Program-made: the position numbers and the translations under genes
Shown here: piece by piece, positions 45,050 through 53,672 of the stretch
Numbering within the stretch: position 1 is the first letter of the stretch
How the letters are laid out: every line of letters begins with the position of its first letter
Notes under the pieces: model-generated
Seen by the model: only the letters and a program-made list of their open reading frames with translations
Told to the model about the DNA's origin: nothing
Database searches by the model: none
Assembly (NCBI RefSeq): GCF_002222055.1
Contig: NZ_MUGS01000031.1
Location: forward strand, 1-59,409
Length of the DNA stretch: 59,409 nucleotides
DNA from: Flavobacterium araucananum
Lineage (GTDB): Bacteria > Bacteroidota > Bacteroidia > Flavobacteriales > Flavobacteriaceae
Direction of reading: 5' to 3'

Positions 45050-45075
45050 AAATCCGCTAATAGCGGATTTTTTTA
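45050..45075. terminator. Bidirectional terminator
   Basis: 8-base stem AAATCCGC/GCGGATTT (45050-45057 with 45063-45070), loop TAATA, A-run left and T-run right, between the convergent LLM and TonB receptor genes. Confidence 0.88.
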
Positions 45076-45093
45076 TTATTTAATCTTCTAAAA

Positions 45094-47499
45094 TTAGAAT
45101 TTATAAGTAACTCCTACTCTAAAGTTCACAGGTTGCTCTGTTTGCCAGTAATACGCTTTAAGATATTCATTATACGAACCACTGTACAGGTATTTGTTTA
45201 AAATATTGAAGACATTTGCTGTAATTTTAAACTTTTTAGTATCATAGGATAAACCTCCGTCGAGTTTAAAATAATTAGGAAGTTTTTCAAGTCCCACACC
45301 CCATGTATCTGTTTGGCGACCTGCAAGATAAGTACCACCAATAGAAGCTCCAAGACCTTTTAAGGTCCCGTCCTGAATACTATAGTTTAACCATGCATTT
45401 GCAGTATGTTTTGCATATCCCGGAATAATATCTCCAACACTAATTCCCGGAATAGTCCCATTTAATTTAAGAACAGTAGATTCTGTAAAAGCATAATTGG
45501 CAATGACATTAAAACCATCAAAAATCTTTCCTCTCAAATCAAATTCAACCCCTCTTGCTCTTTTTTCTCCTAAAACCACACTATACATTTCTCCCGGTTT
45601 GTTTAAAGGATCTGAGGTAAGTTCGTTTTGTTTTAAAATACTGTAAGCAGATACTGTTGTACTCCAGGTACCATCAAACCAATCTTTTTTAATACCAAAT
45701 TCTGTATTACTGCCTGTAAGCGGTTTTACTCTTTCTCCGCTTAAAATAATACCGGCTTGCGGAGTAAAAGCCTGATCGTATAATCCGTAAACCGCCAAAC
45801 CTTCGGTAATAGAATAGCTTAAACCTGCACGTGGCGTGATATGACTGGCAGATATTGGATCTCCGCCCCAACTTGCCTGACTAATCCAGGTATAACGTGC
45901 AGCAAGAGTTAATCTTAGTTTATTTTCAAAAAAACCAAGTTCATCCTGGATATATCCCGCAGCATACTCCGTACTTATTAAGCCACCCGCAGCTTTTGCA
46001 CGGATAGAAAGTGGTGTTGTATGATCAAAAGCAGGTAAACCATTTGATGGTGTGCCATAATTGGGATCCAGCAAATTAAACGGATTATCTACCGTATCAA
46101 GATTATGCGATTGTCCCCAATCTGCCATATAATCTTTATTTCCTAAATCTACTCCTGTCAATATTTTATGAGTAACTGATCCGGTATTAAATTTTCCGTT
46201 CAAAAATAGCTGACCTAAATACATATTACTTTCTGCATCCCAAATACCAACATTTCGGATCACTTCGTTTTTTGCAATATCAGCTGTTGGCCCCACAGAG
46301 CTTGGCCATGAACTATACCCTTGTTGTATGTATTTAAAATAAGACGTTTGTGCCGTCAGTTTCCAGTTATCATCAAACTTATGCTCAAACATAAGATAGC
46401 CGCTATGATCCTGAATATTAGTATCCGGCAACCCTGGTTGTGTCATCGTGAACCCAACCGGCAAAGTTGCATATCCGTCAGATCCGGGACCAAATACATA
46501 ATACGAACCAATTTCGGTCATATTAGCATACTGAAAATTATATTCGGCTGTAATCTTTGTTTTATCATCAACCTGATACGTAATTACGGGAGCAATTACA
46601 TAACGATCGTTGTGTTCAAACGGACGGTGCGAGCCCTTATTTTGTGCCGCCGCATTAAAACGGTATAACAATTTTCCTTTTTTATCTAATTTCCCGTCAA
46701 GATCAACACTTGCTCTGTAAAAATCATAACTTCCTGCCATTACAGTAGCTTCACCTTTTGTAATTCCGGTAGGTTTTTTGGTAACCACATTATAAAGTCC
46801 GCTTGGATCACCACTCGAAAGCATGAATCCTGCAGGTCCTTTTACAAACTCAATATGATCTACAAAACTCATATCCTCAGTAAGAGGTCCCCAAAAAGAC
46901 GAAACTACGTTAAAACCATTACGGAAAGCCTGAATTTGAGATCCGCGCATCGTAATATTGGTATACAAATCGCCCCAGTGCTCTAAACGTACAGCACCAC
47001 TTACATTGCGAATAACACCATCGCTCATACTAATAATTTGCTGGTCTTTTAGAGTCTGGTTACTTACAATTTGTATGTTTTGAGGAATTTCAAGTATAGG
47101 CGTCTGAAGGCGTAATGATAAGGAAGGTTTATCCTGCTTGTACTTATTTTTGGTAATAACTACTTCATCAAGATCCTCCTGACTTTCAGAAAGCATAAAA
47201 TTTTTGCTTGTTGTTTGCTTTGCGGTAACCGTAATTCTATCTTCGATCAAATGAATTCCTACACCGCTAATACTTATTGTATAATTGGCCGGTTTTACAT
47301 TTTTGATCTCATATTGCCCGTGCTCGTTCGTAACGGCAGCATATTTTGTTCCTCTTAGAACTACAGAAACATTCTCTGCAGATGCATTTCCGCTTAAAGA
47401 AACTTTTCCAACTACTTTTCCCAGTTCCTGGCTCATCATGGGTAATGAGCTTAAAAAAATCAGGCAAAGTATACCTTTTTTTATAGTCATGATATTCAT
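45094..47499 (-). CDS. TonB-dependent siderophore receptor
   Basis: 801 residues from ATG 47499 (MNIMTIKKGILCLIFLSSLP, signal peptide ending MMSQ). An upstream in-frame ATG at 47568 lies beyond the promoter and is rejected; 47490 is an alternative. Carboxypeptidase-like domain about 25-105, plug about 115-250 (PILEIPQNIQIVSNQTL, MSFVDHIEFVKGPAGFMLSSGDPSGLYNVVTKKP, of which the conserved part is VKGPAGFMLSSGDPSG), 22-strand barrel, C-terminal aromatic (GVTYKF). Matches FhuE/FpvA-type ferric siderophore receptors. No siderophore synthesis genes nearby, so it probably takes up foreign siderophores. Confidence 0.93.
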   Translation of the reverse strand: MNIMTIKKGILCLIFLSSLPMMSQELGKVVGKVSLSGNASAENVSVVLRGTKYAAVTNEHGQYEIKNVKPANYTISISGVGIHLIEDRITVTAKQTTSKNFMLSESQEDLDEVVITKNKYKQDKPSLSLRLQTPILEIPQNIQIVSNQTLKDQQIISMSDGVIRNVSGAVRLEHWGDLYTNITMRGSQIQAFRNGFNVVSSFWGPLTEDMSFVDHIEFVKGPAGFMLSSGDPSGLYNVVTKKPTGITKGEATVMAGSYDFYRASVDLDGKLDKKGKLLYRFNAAAQNKGSHRPFEHNDRYVIAPVITYQVDDKTKITAEYNFQYANMTEIGSYYVFGPGSDGYATLPVGFTMTQPGLPDTNIQDHSGYLMFEHKFDDNWKLTAQTSYFKYIQQGYSSWPSSVGPTADIAKNEVIRNVGIWDAESNMYLGQLFLNGKFNTGSVTHKILTGVDLGNKDYMADWGQSHNLDTVDNPFNLLDPNYGTPSNGLPAFDHTTPLSIRAKAAGGLISTEYAAGYIQDELGFFENKLRLTLAARYTWISQASWGGDPISASHITPRAGLSYSITEGLAVYGLYDQAFTPQAGIILSGERVKPLTGSNTEFGIKKDWFDGTWSTTVSAYSILKQNELTSDPLNKPGEMYSVVLGEKRARGVEFDLRGKIFDGFNVIANYAFTESTVLKLNGTIPGISVGDIIPGYAKHTANAWLNYSIQDGTLKGLGASIGGTYLAGRQTDTWGVGLEKLPNYFKLDGGLSYDTKKFKITANVFNILNKYLYSGSYNEYLKAYYWQTEQPVNFRVGVTYKF

Positions 47500-47522
47500 T
47501 TTTTTGGTTTTGATTTCGCTGG

Positions 47523-47553
47523 CAAAAGTAACAGCTAAAAGTCTGTTATGCAA
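47523..47553 (-). promoter_or_regulatory. Promoter of the siderophore receptor gene
   Basis: Minus strand -33 TTG (47553-47551), 20-base gap, -7 TACTTTTG (47530-47523). Places the transcript start about 17 bases before ATG 47499. No obvious Fur-box palindrome was recognised. Confidence 0.7.
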
Positions 47554-47720
47554 ATTATTTTTAATCATTCTAAATAAATATAATTTAAAACCAGAATTTA
47601 GCGCTCCAATTCAAAAAAAGCAACAATATTGTTACTTCATACCTCAAATTATAAATAACTCTGCTTATCTTTAAGCTGGAAAAAACACAAAATTTTCGTC
47701 AAAAAACAAAAACTAAGCTT

Positions 47721-49001
47721 ATGAATACCACCACCACAGTTAGAAAAGTTGCCATTGTAGGATACAACCGCATTCCGTTTGCAAGGGCTAATACCGCTTA
47801 TGCCGAAGTTGGAAACCTACAAATGATGACTGCTGCCCTTGATGGTCTTATCGACAAATACAATCTAAAAGGACAATTATTGGGCGAAGTCGCCGGCGGA
47901 GCAGTAATCAAACATACTTATGATAATAATTTGATTAGAGAATGTGTCCTGAAAACGGCTCTTGATCCTGCAACTCCTGCCTGTGACTTACAACAGGCGT
48001 GTGATACCGGAATAGAAAGCGCTATCTATATTGCCAATAAAATTGCTCTGGGACAGATCGAATCAGGAATTGCGGGCGGAGTTGATTCTATAAGTGATAT
48101 GCCAATCGCTGTTAGCGAGAAACTAAGAAAGATTTTGCTAAATGCGCGGAAAGCAAAATCATTGGGCGAAAAAATAAAACTTTTTTTAAAAATTCGTCCC
48201 AAAGATTTATCGCCTTTGGTTCCCCGAAATGAAGAATCGCAAACCGGACTTTCGATGGGCGGTCATACTGAAATTACAGCAAAACATTATAAAATTTCAA
48301 GGGAAGATCAGGATAATCTCGCCCTTAAAAGTCATTTGAATATGGCAAAAGCGTATGACGAGGGCTTTTTTGAGGATATGATTACTCCGTTTAACGGATT
48401 GGATAAAGACAATAACCTGAGAAAAGACAGTAGTATCGAAAAATTAGCCAGGCTAAATCCTGCCTTTGATAAAGTAAACGGAACACTTACAGCAGGCAAT
48501 TCGACACCACTTACAGATGGTGCGTCTTGCATACTTCTCGCTAGCGAAGAATGGGCAAAAGCACAGGGACTTCCTATTTTAGCCTACATTAGTTTTGCTG
48601 AGATTGCTGCTATCGAATATGTCAAAAATCAGCAAAATCTTTTGCTTGCCCCCTTATTTGCTGCCAGTAGAATGCTGGACAAAGCGGGACTAACTTTGCA
48701 GGATTTTGATTATTATGAAATACACGAAGCTTTTGCCGCACAAGTTCTTGCCACCCTGAAAATTTGGGAAAGCCCGGAACTAAGTGCACAACTGGGCTTA
48801 AAGAAAACCCTTGGCGCGATCGACAGAGAAAAACTAAATGTAAAAGGAAGCAGCCTTGCTGCTGCACATCCCTTTGCTGCAACCGGAGGACGAATAATTG
48901 GCGTAATGGCAAAATTATTAAACGAAAAAGGTTCCGGACGTGGATTTATCTCTATTTGTGCCGCCGGAGGACAAGGCGTAACCATGATCATTGAGAAATA
49001 A
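47721..49001 (+). CDS. Thiolase (acetyl-CoA acyltransferase, FadI-like)
   Basis: 426 residues. Nucleophilic Cys in CDLQQACDTGIESAI, acid/base His in YEIHEAFAAQ and the second catalytic motif CAAGGQG near the C-terminus, with SLAAAHPFAATGGRI (GHP-type loop). Splits 3-ketoacyl-CoA or makes acetoacetyl-CoA. Sequence type fits the FadI group. No other fatty-acid genes are adjacent. Its stop is followed by a T-run and AGCCACTAATT repeat element. Confidence 0.9.
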   Translation: MNTTTTVRKVAIVGYNRIPFARANTAYAEVGNLQMMTAALDGLIDKYNLKGQLLGEVAGGAVIKHTYDNNLIRECVLKTALDPATPACDLQQACDTGIESAIYIANKIALGQIESGIAGGVDSISDMPIAVSEKLRKILLNARKAKSLGEKIKLFLKIRPKDLSPLVPRNEESQTGLSMGGHTEITAKHYKISREDQDNLALKSHLNMAKAYDEGFFEDMITPFNGLDKDNNLRKDSSIEKLARLNPAFDKVNGTLTAGNSTPLTDGASCILLASEEWAKAQGLPILAYISFAEIAAIEYVKNQQNLLLAPLFAASRMLDKAGLTLQDFDYYEIHEAFAAQVLATLKIWESPELSAQLGLKKTLGAIDREKLNVKGSSLAAAHPFAATGGRIIGVMAKLLNEKGSGRGFISICAAGGQGVTMIIEK

Positions 49002-49006
49002 TAAGA

Positions 49007-49089
49007 TTTTTTTAGCCACTAATTGCACCAATTTTCACGAATCATTTTTAAACTTTTGTGACTAAAAATTAGTGAGAATTGGTACAATT
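49007..49089. repeat. Intergenic element with long inverted repeat
   Basis: After a T-run and AGCCACT, 18-base arms at 49021-49038 and 49072-49089 are complementary at 16 of 18 positions. The text resembles the GCCAC elements after the genes ending at 8809 and 44797. Confidence 0.6.
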
Positions 49090-49146
49090 GCTTCGCCTGT
49101 TCGCTTTTGCTCGGGTCGTGGCAAACAATCTTTTTAAAATAATTTA

Positions 49147-49190
49147 AAACCCAACAGTTCTTAATTCTAAAGAAAAAGACTGTCGGGTTT
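49147..49190. terminator. Possible bidirectional terminator hairpin
   Basis: 12-base imperfect stem (49147-49158 with 49179-49190, one mismatch) containing ACCC-ACAGT/ACTGTCGGGT, between the convergent thiolase and azoR genes. Similar to the CCCGACAGG hairpin at 56437. Confidence 0.5.
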
Positions 49191-49233
49191 ATTACATACG
49201 AAAATGTCCAACCTTCGTACTTTTATTTTCAAT

Positions 49234-49845
49234 TTAGAAAGCGAATTCTTCTACAGCAGTCAAAGCTTTTCGCAAAGCATTTTCGGCAAATTCAGGTATC
49301 GCCGTTCCTTCTACACGAAAAGTCGTAACATCTGTAATTCCTAAAAAGCCTAATACAGCACGCAAATACGGCTCAGAAAAATCGTAACTTTTGTACGGAC
49401 CTTCAGAAAATATAGCACCAGAAGCAATCGATAAAAATACTTTTTTATCTGTTAGTAACCCTTTTGGTCCGCTTGCATCGTAAGTAAAGGTTTTACCCGC
49501 TCTTGCAACCTGATCAATCCAGCCTTTTAATACTGCGGGAATTCCAAAATTATAAAGCGGCACACCAATTACAACAATATCTGCATCGATAAGATTACTT
49601 GTAGCTTCATCAGAGTATTTCAGGGTTTCTTTTTGCGCTTCTGTATGCTGATCTGCAGGAGTATAAAATGCATTAATATCCAATTGGCTCAAATAAGGCA
49701 AAGGCGTTTTAGAAAGATCAAGCGTTTGTACTTGTGCTTCGCTATATTCTGCCTTTAGTTTTTCAAGAACAGCATTCGATAATTTATTACTAAAAGAAGC
49801 ATCTCCTTTGATGCTTGTCACTATATTCAGAATTTTTTTGCTCAT
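49234..49845 (-). CDS. azoR: FMN-dependent NADH azoreductase
   Basis: 203 residues, flavodoxin-like. Phosphate loop near NIVTSIKGDASFSNKL, VIGVPLYNFGIPAVLKGWID and SGPKGLLTDKKVFLSIASGA are typical AzoR segments. Reduces quinones (and azo dyes) by two electrons, protecting against quinone stress. Divergent from an HxlR regulator over a 38-base palindrome; the pair parallels YodB-AzoR1 of Bacillus subtilis. Confidence 0.94.
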   Translation of the reverse strand: MSKKILNIVTSIKGDASFSNKLSNAVLEKLKAEYSEAQVQTLDLSKTPLPYLSQLDINAFYTPADQHTEAQKETLKYSDEATSNLIDADIVVIGVPLYNFGIPAVLKGWIDQVARAGKTFTYDASGPKGLLTDKKVFLSIASGAIFSEGPYKSYDFSEPYLRAVLGFLGITDVTTFRVEGTAIPEFAENALRKALTAVEEFAF

Positions 49846-49871
49846 ATTTATTACTATTTTGTTTTATGATA

Positions 49872-49942
49872 CAAACTTATATACATTTGCTATCTCTTTT
49901 ATAGTACTATCCTCAAGGATAGCGCTATCCTTGAGGATAGTA
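49872..49942. promoter_or_regulatory. Divergent promoters and 38-base palindromic operator, azoR/hxlR
   Basis: Minus -7 TAAGTTTG (49879-49872) and plus -7 TACATTTG (49882-49889) stand two bases apart. From 49905 to 49942 runs a perfect 38-base palindrome (centre between 49923 and 49924). Each half is itself an inverted repeat CTATCCT-N2-AGGATAG, giving four half-sites. It overlaps the start of the hxlR transcript and the upstream region of the azoR promoter. Confidence 0.8.
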
Positions 49943-49953
49943 ACACGAAAAAT

Positions 49954-50328
49954 ATGAAAACAAAGAGCGAATTAACAACAGATATGGGTTGTGGCCAACC
50001 AGAAGAATGCCTCGCAGCATTATTGCCTGTAAGAGATGCTCTGGAAGTTTTAAGCGGCAGATGGAAATTGCCCATTTTGATTGCATTATCAAACAGACCT
50101 AAACGATTTAAGGAAATCTCGAAAGACATCAACGGGATCACGGATAAAATGCTTTCGAAAGAACTTAAAGATCTCGAGATAAACAAACTGGTAACCAGAA
50201 CCGTTTATGATACGTTCCCTCCTACTGTAGAATATGCACGAACAGAACACAGCCGTACTTTGTATAATGTTATTGGGGCTCTCAATGAATGGGGAACCTT
50301 ACATCGAAAAGAAATTATTGGACATTAA
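49954..50328 (+). CDS. HxlR-family regulator of azoR
   Basis: 124 residues. Cysteines C13 and C19 in MGCGQPEEC precede the winged helix (LSGRWKLPILIAL, RFKEISKDINGITDKMLSKEL). HxlR/DUF24 proteins of the YodB type sense quinones through an N-terminal Cys and repress azoreductase genes. It probably represses azoR and itself through the palindrome directly upstream. The 200 bases after it (50329-50527) contain only a -7 element TATATTTG at 50486-50493 for the next gene. Confidence 0.93.
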   Translation: MKTKSELTTDMGCGQPEECLAALLPVRDALEVLSGRWKLPILIALSNRPKRFKEISKDINGITDKMLSKELKDLEINKLVTRTVYDTFPPTVEYARTEHSRTLYNVIGALNEWGTLHRKEIIGH

Positions 50329-50527
50329 TTTCGCAAAATCAAAGCAAAAAAATAAACCAGGTTGCGCTAAAATTCTCAAAGAAAACACATCAAATCCTTA
50401 TCAAATTTTATCACTATTGTAATAAGATCAGGAAATCTATAAGTGTAAGAAATTACTCAATACTAAGCGATTATAAAGAAAAAGTTATATTTGGTTACCC
50501 AAATTATAAATTCATTCTTAATAATCT

Positions 50528-53449
50528 ATGAAAAAAAATCTACTTTCCAAATTTCAAGAGAGGCGACCGTTAGCGCATTTGTTCTTTGCTTTTTTTCTAT
50601 TGCTTTCCTGGCAATCCCACTCTCAATACATAACACAAAACCTTGCTCCTACAGCTGTAATCAAAGAGGGACTTTCGTTGGAACAATCTTCAGATGGGAG
50701 AATATTTATCGCAGAAAGAGCCGGTATTGTCAAAGTGTTTCAAAACAATGTTGTTTCGACTGTTTTTACAGTAGCAACTGTTACGGATAACGAACAAGGA
50801 TTACTTGGATTGACTTTGCATCCTGATTTTGCTACAAACGGCTATATCTATGTCTTTTATTCGATTAACGACGGTGTTATCAGGCATCGAATCGAACGAA
50901 TAAAAATTGACAATGCCAATCAGGTTGTGAGCAGACAGGAAATTTTGTTGCTTGAACCTATTGGTGGTGGTTTTCATAATGGTGGTGATCTAAAATTCTT
51001 TAACGGATTTTTGTATGTAACCGTTGGAGACAGTCAGCAAAATACAAACTCTCAGGATCTTGATACTTACAAAGGAAAAATTCTCCGTCTTACCGAGGAT
51101 GGACAACCTGCTCCCGGAAATCCTTTTTACGGAAGTGGTTCTGTACAAAGACAAAGTATCTGGGTTTATGGTTTTAGAAATCCGTGGAGACTTGTAGCCA
51201 ATCCAAAAGCCAATAAATTATTTGTGCTCGATGTTGGAACTTCTTGGGAAGAAATCAATGAAATTAGCAATCCAACAATTCGAAACTACGCCTGGGGACA
51301 TCCTCAAGGTGGCGACGGAAAACAAACCGAAACAAATTTATTTACCAATCCTATCTTTACTTATGCCACCGGAAGCATTGGTAATGCTTTGACCAATGGT
51401 GTTTTGTATAACCCCAACACACCGCGTTATCCTAATCTTGAAGGCAAATTTATTATCAAAGATTTTGTTCGAAATGCCATTCGCTCTTTCGATCCAAATA
51501 TTGCTGATCCGGAATCGGTCGAATTTTATTCGGCTCCACAGCAACAAGCACTTGGAATGATGTTGGGCAATGATGGATACATTTATTATTGTGCTTACGG
51601 CAATAACGGTTCTTTAATTAAGCTTGATTATATCGCCACTGCGGCACCAACCATAGTAAATCATCCTGTGTCGCAAACCATCATGCAAACAACTCCTGTA
51701 ACTTTTGCAGTATCTGCCAGTGGTGTGGGACTTTCTTATCAATGGCAATTTAATACTGTAGATATTCCCGGAGCAACTGCGGCAACCTATACAATACCTA
51801 ATGTAACAACAGCAAATGCAGGAGCTTACAGAGTTGTTGTAACCAATACCGCCGGCAATGCCACCAGCAATCCGGCAACATTAACCGTGACACCTTTTAG
51901 CAATGCACCTACTGTAACGATTGTTGCACCGTTGCCAACATTAAAATGGAACGCTGATGATGTTGTGCATTTTGAAGCTACAGGAACAGATATCGAAGAC
52001 GGGACACTACCTGCCAGCGCTTTTTCGTGGAGCATGGATCTTTTTCATGAAGATATTCCCGGAGCAGGACACTCGCATCCCGGTGCAAGTCCGCAGGGTA
52101 TAAAATCCGGAAACTTTACAACTTCGAACCAAGGCGAAAAAACACCAAATGTCTGGTATCGTTTTACCGTAAAAGTAACAGACAGTAATGGCTTGACAGG
52201 AACTGCATTTGTTGATATCAAGCCCAATTTGGTCGATGTTACCGTAACGAGTACTCCCGCTTTATTAGCTTTAGAATTCAATCAGAAACCAGTTACAGCA
52301 CCGGCAACAAAACAAGTTGTGGCAAATGCTGCTTTGCAAACCCTGAATGCTCCTACCCCGCAATATGTGGGTAATATAAGATATGATTTTGATCATTGGA
52401 GCCATGGCGGAGTTGCGAATCAAACTTTTAAAGCACCCGCAACAGGAACCATAACATATACTGCTGTTTATACGGCAACAACACTTGGCAATGCCCCTTA
52501 TTTAGGCATCATTGGGCAAATTCCGGGCGTGATCGAAGCCGAAAATTATGATGTGGGCCCAAGTGCGTATTTTGACAGTAATGGTGGCGGAGATAATGTG
52601 TACAGAGCCGGAGATGGCGTAGGAACAGAAGCCTGCAACGAAGGCGGATACAATCTTGCTTATGTTGCCCAAAACGAATGGCTTAAATACACTGCAAGAG
52701 TAAATACGACTGGCCTTTATACTATCAATTTAAGAATTTCATCGCCTTACGCCAATAGAAAATTACATCTTGAAGTCGATGGTGTAAATGCGACAGGAAC
52801 GGTAAATATTCCTAATACAGGAGGTTTTCAGGCGTGGCAAACCACTACAATACCTAATATTGCGCTAACTCAGGGAACTCATATTATTACTTTGTTTTTT
52901 GAAGAGGGTGATATCAACATCAATAAAATGGAATTTGTATTAACCGGAAGTTCTACTGCCCCTGTTGCAGACTTTGAAGTCAGCAATCAAATGGGATGTC
53001 TGAATGCTCCCGTAACGTATACCTCTGTTTCTATAGGAACTGTTGCTAGTTATGCATGGAGTTTTGGAGAAAACGCAACACCCGCAACCGCAACCGGAGC
53101 CGGACCTCATACTGTAATTTATGGTACCGAAGGAACAAAAACGGTTTCGTTAACCGTAAGCAACAACATAGGCAATAATAAAAAAGAAATCGCTTATATG
53201 GTACACAACTGTACGACGCTTGGTATTGATATCCCAAATCAGGAATCGAACAAAATTAGCGTTTTTCCTAATCCTTCAACAGGTGTATTCCATTTATCCA
53301 AAGCCTTAGAATGGAGTGTATATTCGCCTTTGGGAATCAAAATAAAACAAGGATCAGGAGATTTAATCAGCATCTCTGAACATCCTACAGGAATCTATTT
53401 TGTAAAAACAAGTGCTGGTAACAAAGCAATTTCTATTAGTAAACAATAG
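50528..53449 (+). CDS. Secreted PQQ-type sugar dehydrogenase with Ig, CBM6, PKD and T9SS domains
   Basis: 973 residues. Signal peptide about 1-33 (LLSWQSHSQ). Six-bladed propeller of the soluble glucose/sorbosone dehydrogenase type (about 40-370: GLLGLTLHPDFATNGYIYV, FHNGGDLKF, VYGFRNPWRLV). Ig-like domain about 375-455, a second beta region about 460-650, CBM6 about 665-800 (PGVIEAENYD, EWLKYTARV), PKD about 805-895 (YAWSFGENATP), and a short T9SS sorting domain at the end (ISVFPNPSTGVFHL). Exported across the outer membrane, it would bind a polysaccharide through CBM6 and oxidise an aldose. PQQ must come from outside or other genes. Confidence 0.9.
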   Translation: MKKNLLSKFQERRPLAHLFFAFFLLLSWQSHSQYITQNLAPTAVIKEGLSLEQSSDGRIFIAERAGIVKVFQNNVVSTVFTVATVTDNEQGLLGLTLHPDFATNGYIYVFYSINDGVIRHRIERIKIDNANQVVSRQEILLLEPIGGGFHNGGDLKFFNGFLYVTVGDSQQNTNSQDLDTYKGKILRLTEDGQPAPGNPFYGSGSVQRQSIWVYGFRNPWRLVANPKANKLFVLDVGTSWEEINEISNPTIRNYAWGHPQGGDGKQTETNLFTNPIFTYATGSIGNALTNGVLYNPNTPRYPNLEGKFIIKDFVRNAIRSFDPNIADPESVEFYSAPQQQALGMMLGNDGYIYYCAYGNNGSLIKLDYIATAAPTIVNHPVSQTIMQTTPVTFAVSASGVGLSYQWQFNTVDIPGATAATYTIPNVTTANAGAYRVVVTNTAGNATSNPATLTVTPFSNAPTVTIVAPLPTLKWNADDVVHFEATGTDIEDGTLPASAFSWSMDLFHEDIPGAGHSHPGASPQGIKSGNFTTSNQGEKTPNVWYRFTVKVTDSNGLTGTAFVDIKPNLVDVTVTSTPALLALEFNQKPVTAPATKQVVANAALQTLNAPTPQYVGNIRYDFDHWSHGGVANQTFKAPATGTITYTAVYTATTLGNAPYLGIIGQIPGVIEAENYDVGPSAYFDSNGGGDNVYRAGDGVGTEACNEGGYNLAYVAQNEWLKYTARVNTTGLYTINLRISSPYANRKLHLEVDGVNATGTVNIPNTGGFQAWQTTTIPNIALTQGTHIITLFFEEGDININKMEFVLTGSSTAPVADFEVSNQMGCLNAPVTYTSVSIGTVASYAWSFGENATPATATGAGPHTVIYGTEGTKTVSLTVSNNIGNNKKEIAYMVHNCTTLGIDIPNQESNKISVFPNPSTGVFHLSKALEWSVYSPLGIKIKQGSGDLISISEHPTGIYFVKTSAGNKAISISKQ

Positions 53450-53502
53450 TATTAACGGATTAAGATTAAAATGTGATCCCTATTTTTGACAGCAATTAAA
53501 CA

Positions 53503-53546
53503 AATTTGCTTCGCCTGATTAGTATCGATCGGGAGAAGCAAATTTT
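53503..53546 (+). terminator. Terminator after the dehydrogenase gene
   Basis: 8-base stem TTTGCTTC/GAAGCAAA (53503-53510 with 53533-53540), followed by six T. Loop 22. Confidence 0.65.
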
Positions 53547-53672
53547 TTAATTTATAATCCTTATAATCTGCGAGTTTAAACTAAATCCTTAGGCTTTTCT
53601 ATCTCTAAAATCATTTTTTTGTAGTAAATTACCTCTTCTTAAAATTAGGTATTCATTTTAAATACACAAAAA

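Noticed and set aside
47500..47568. Longer N-terminus of the siderophore receptor
   Set aside because: The -33/-7 promoter lies inside this stretch and the signal peptide begins at 47499 or 47490.
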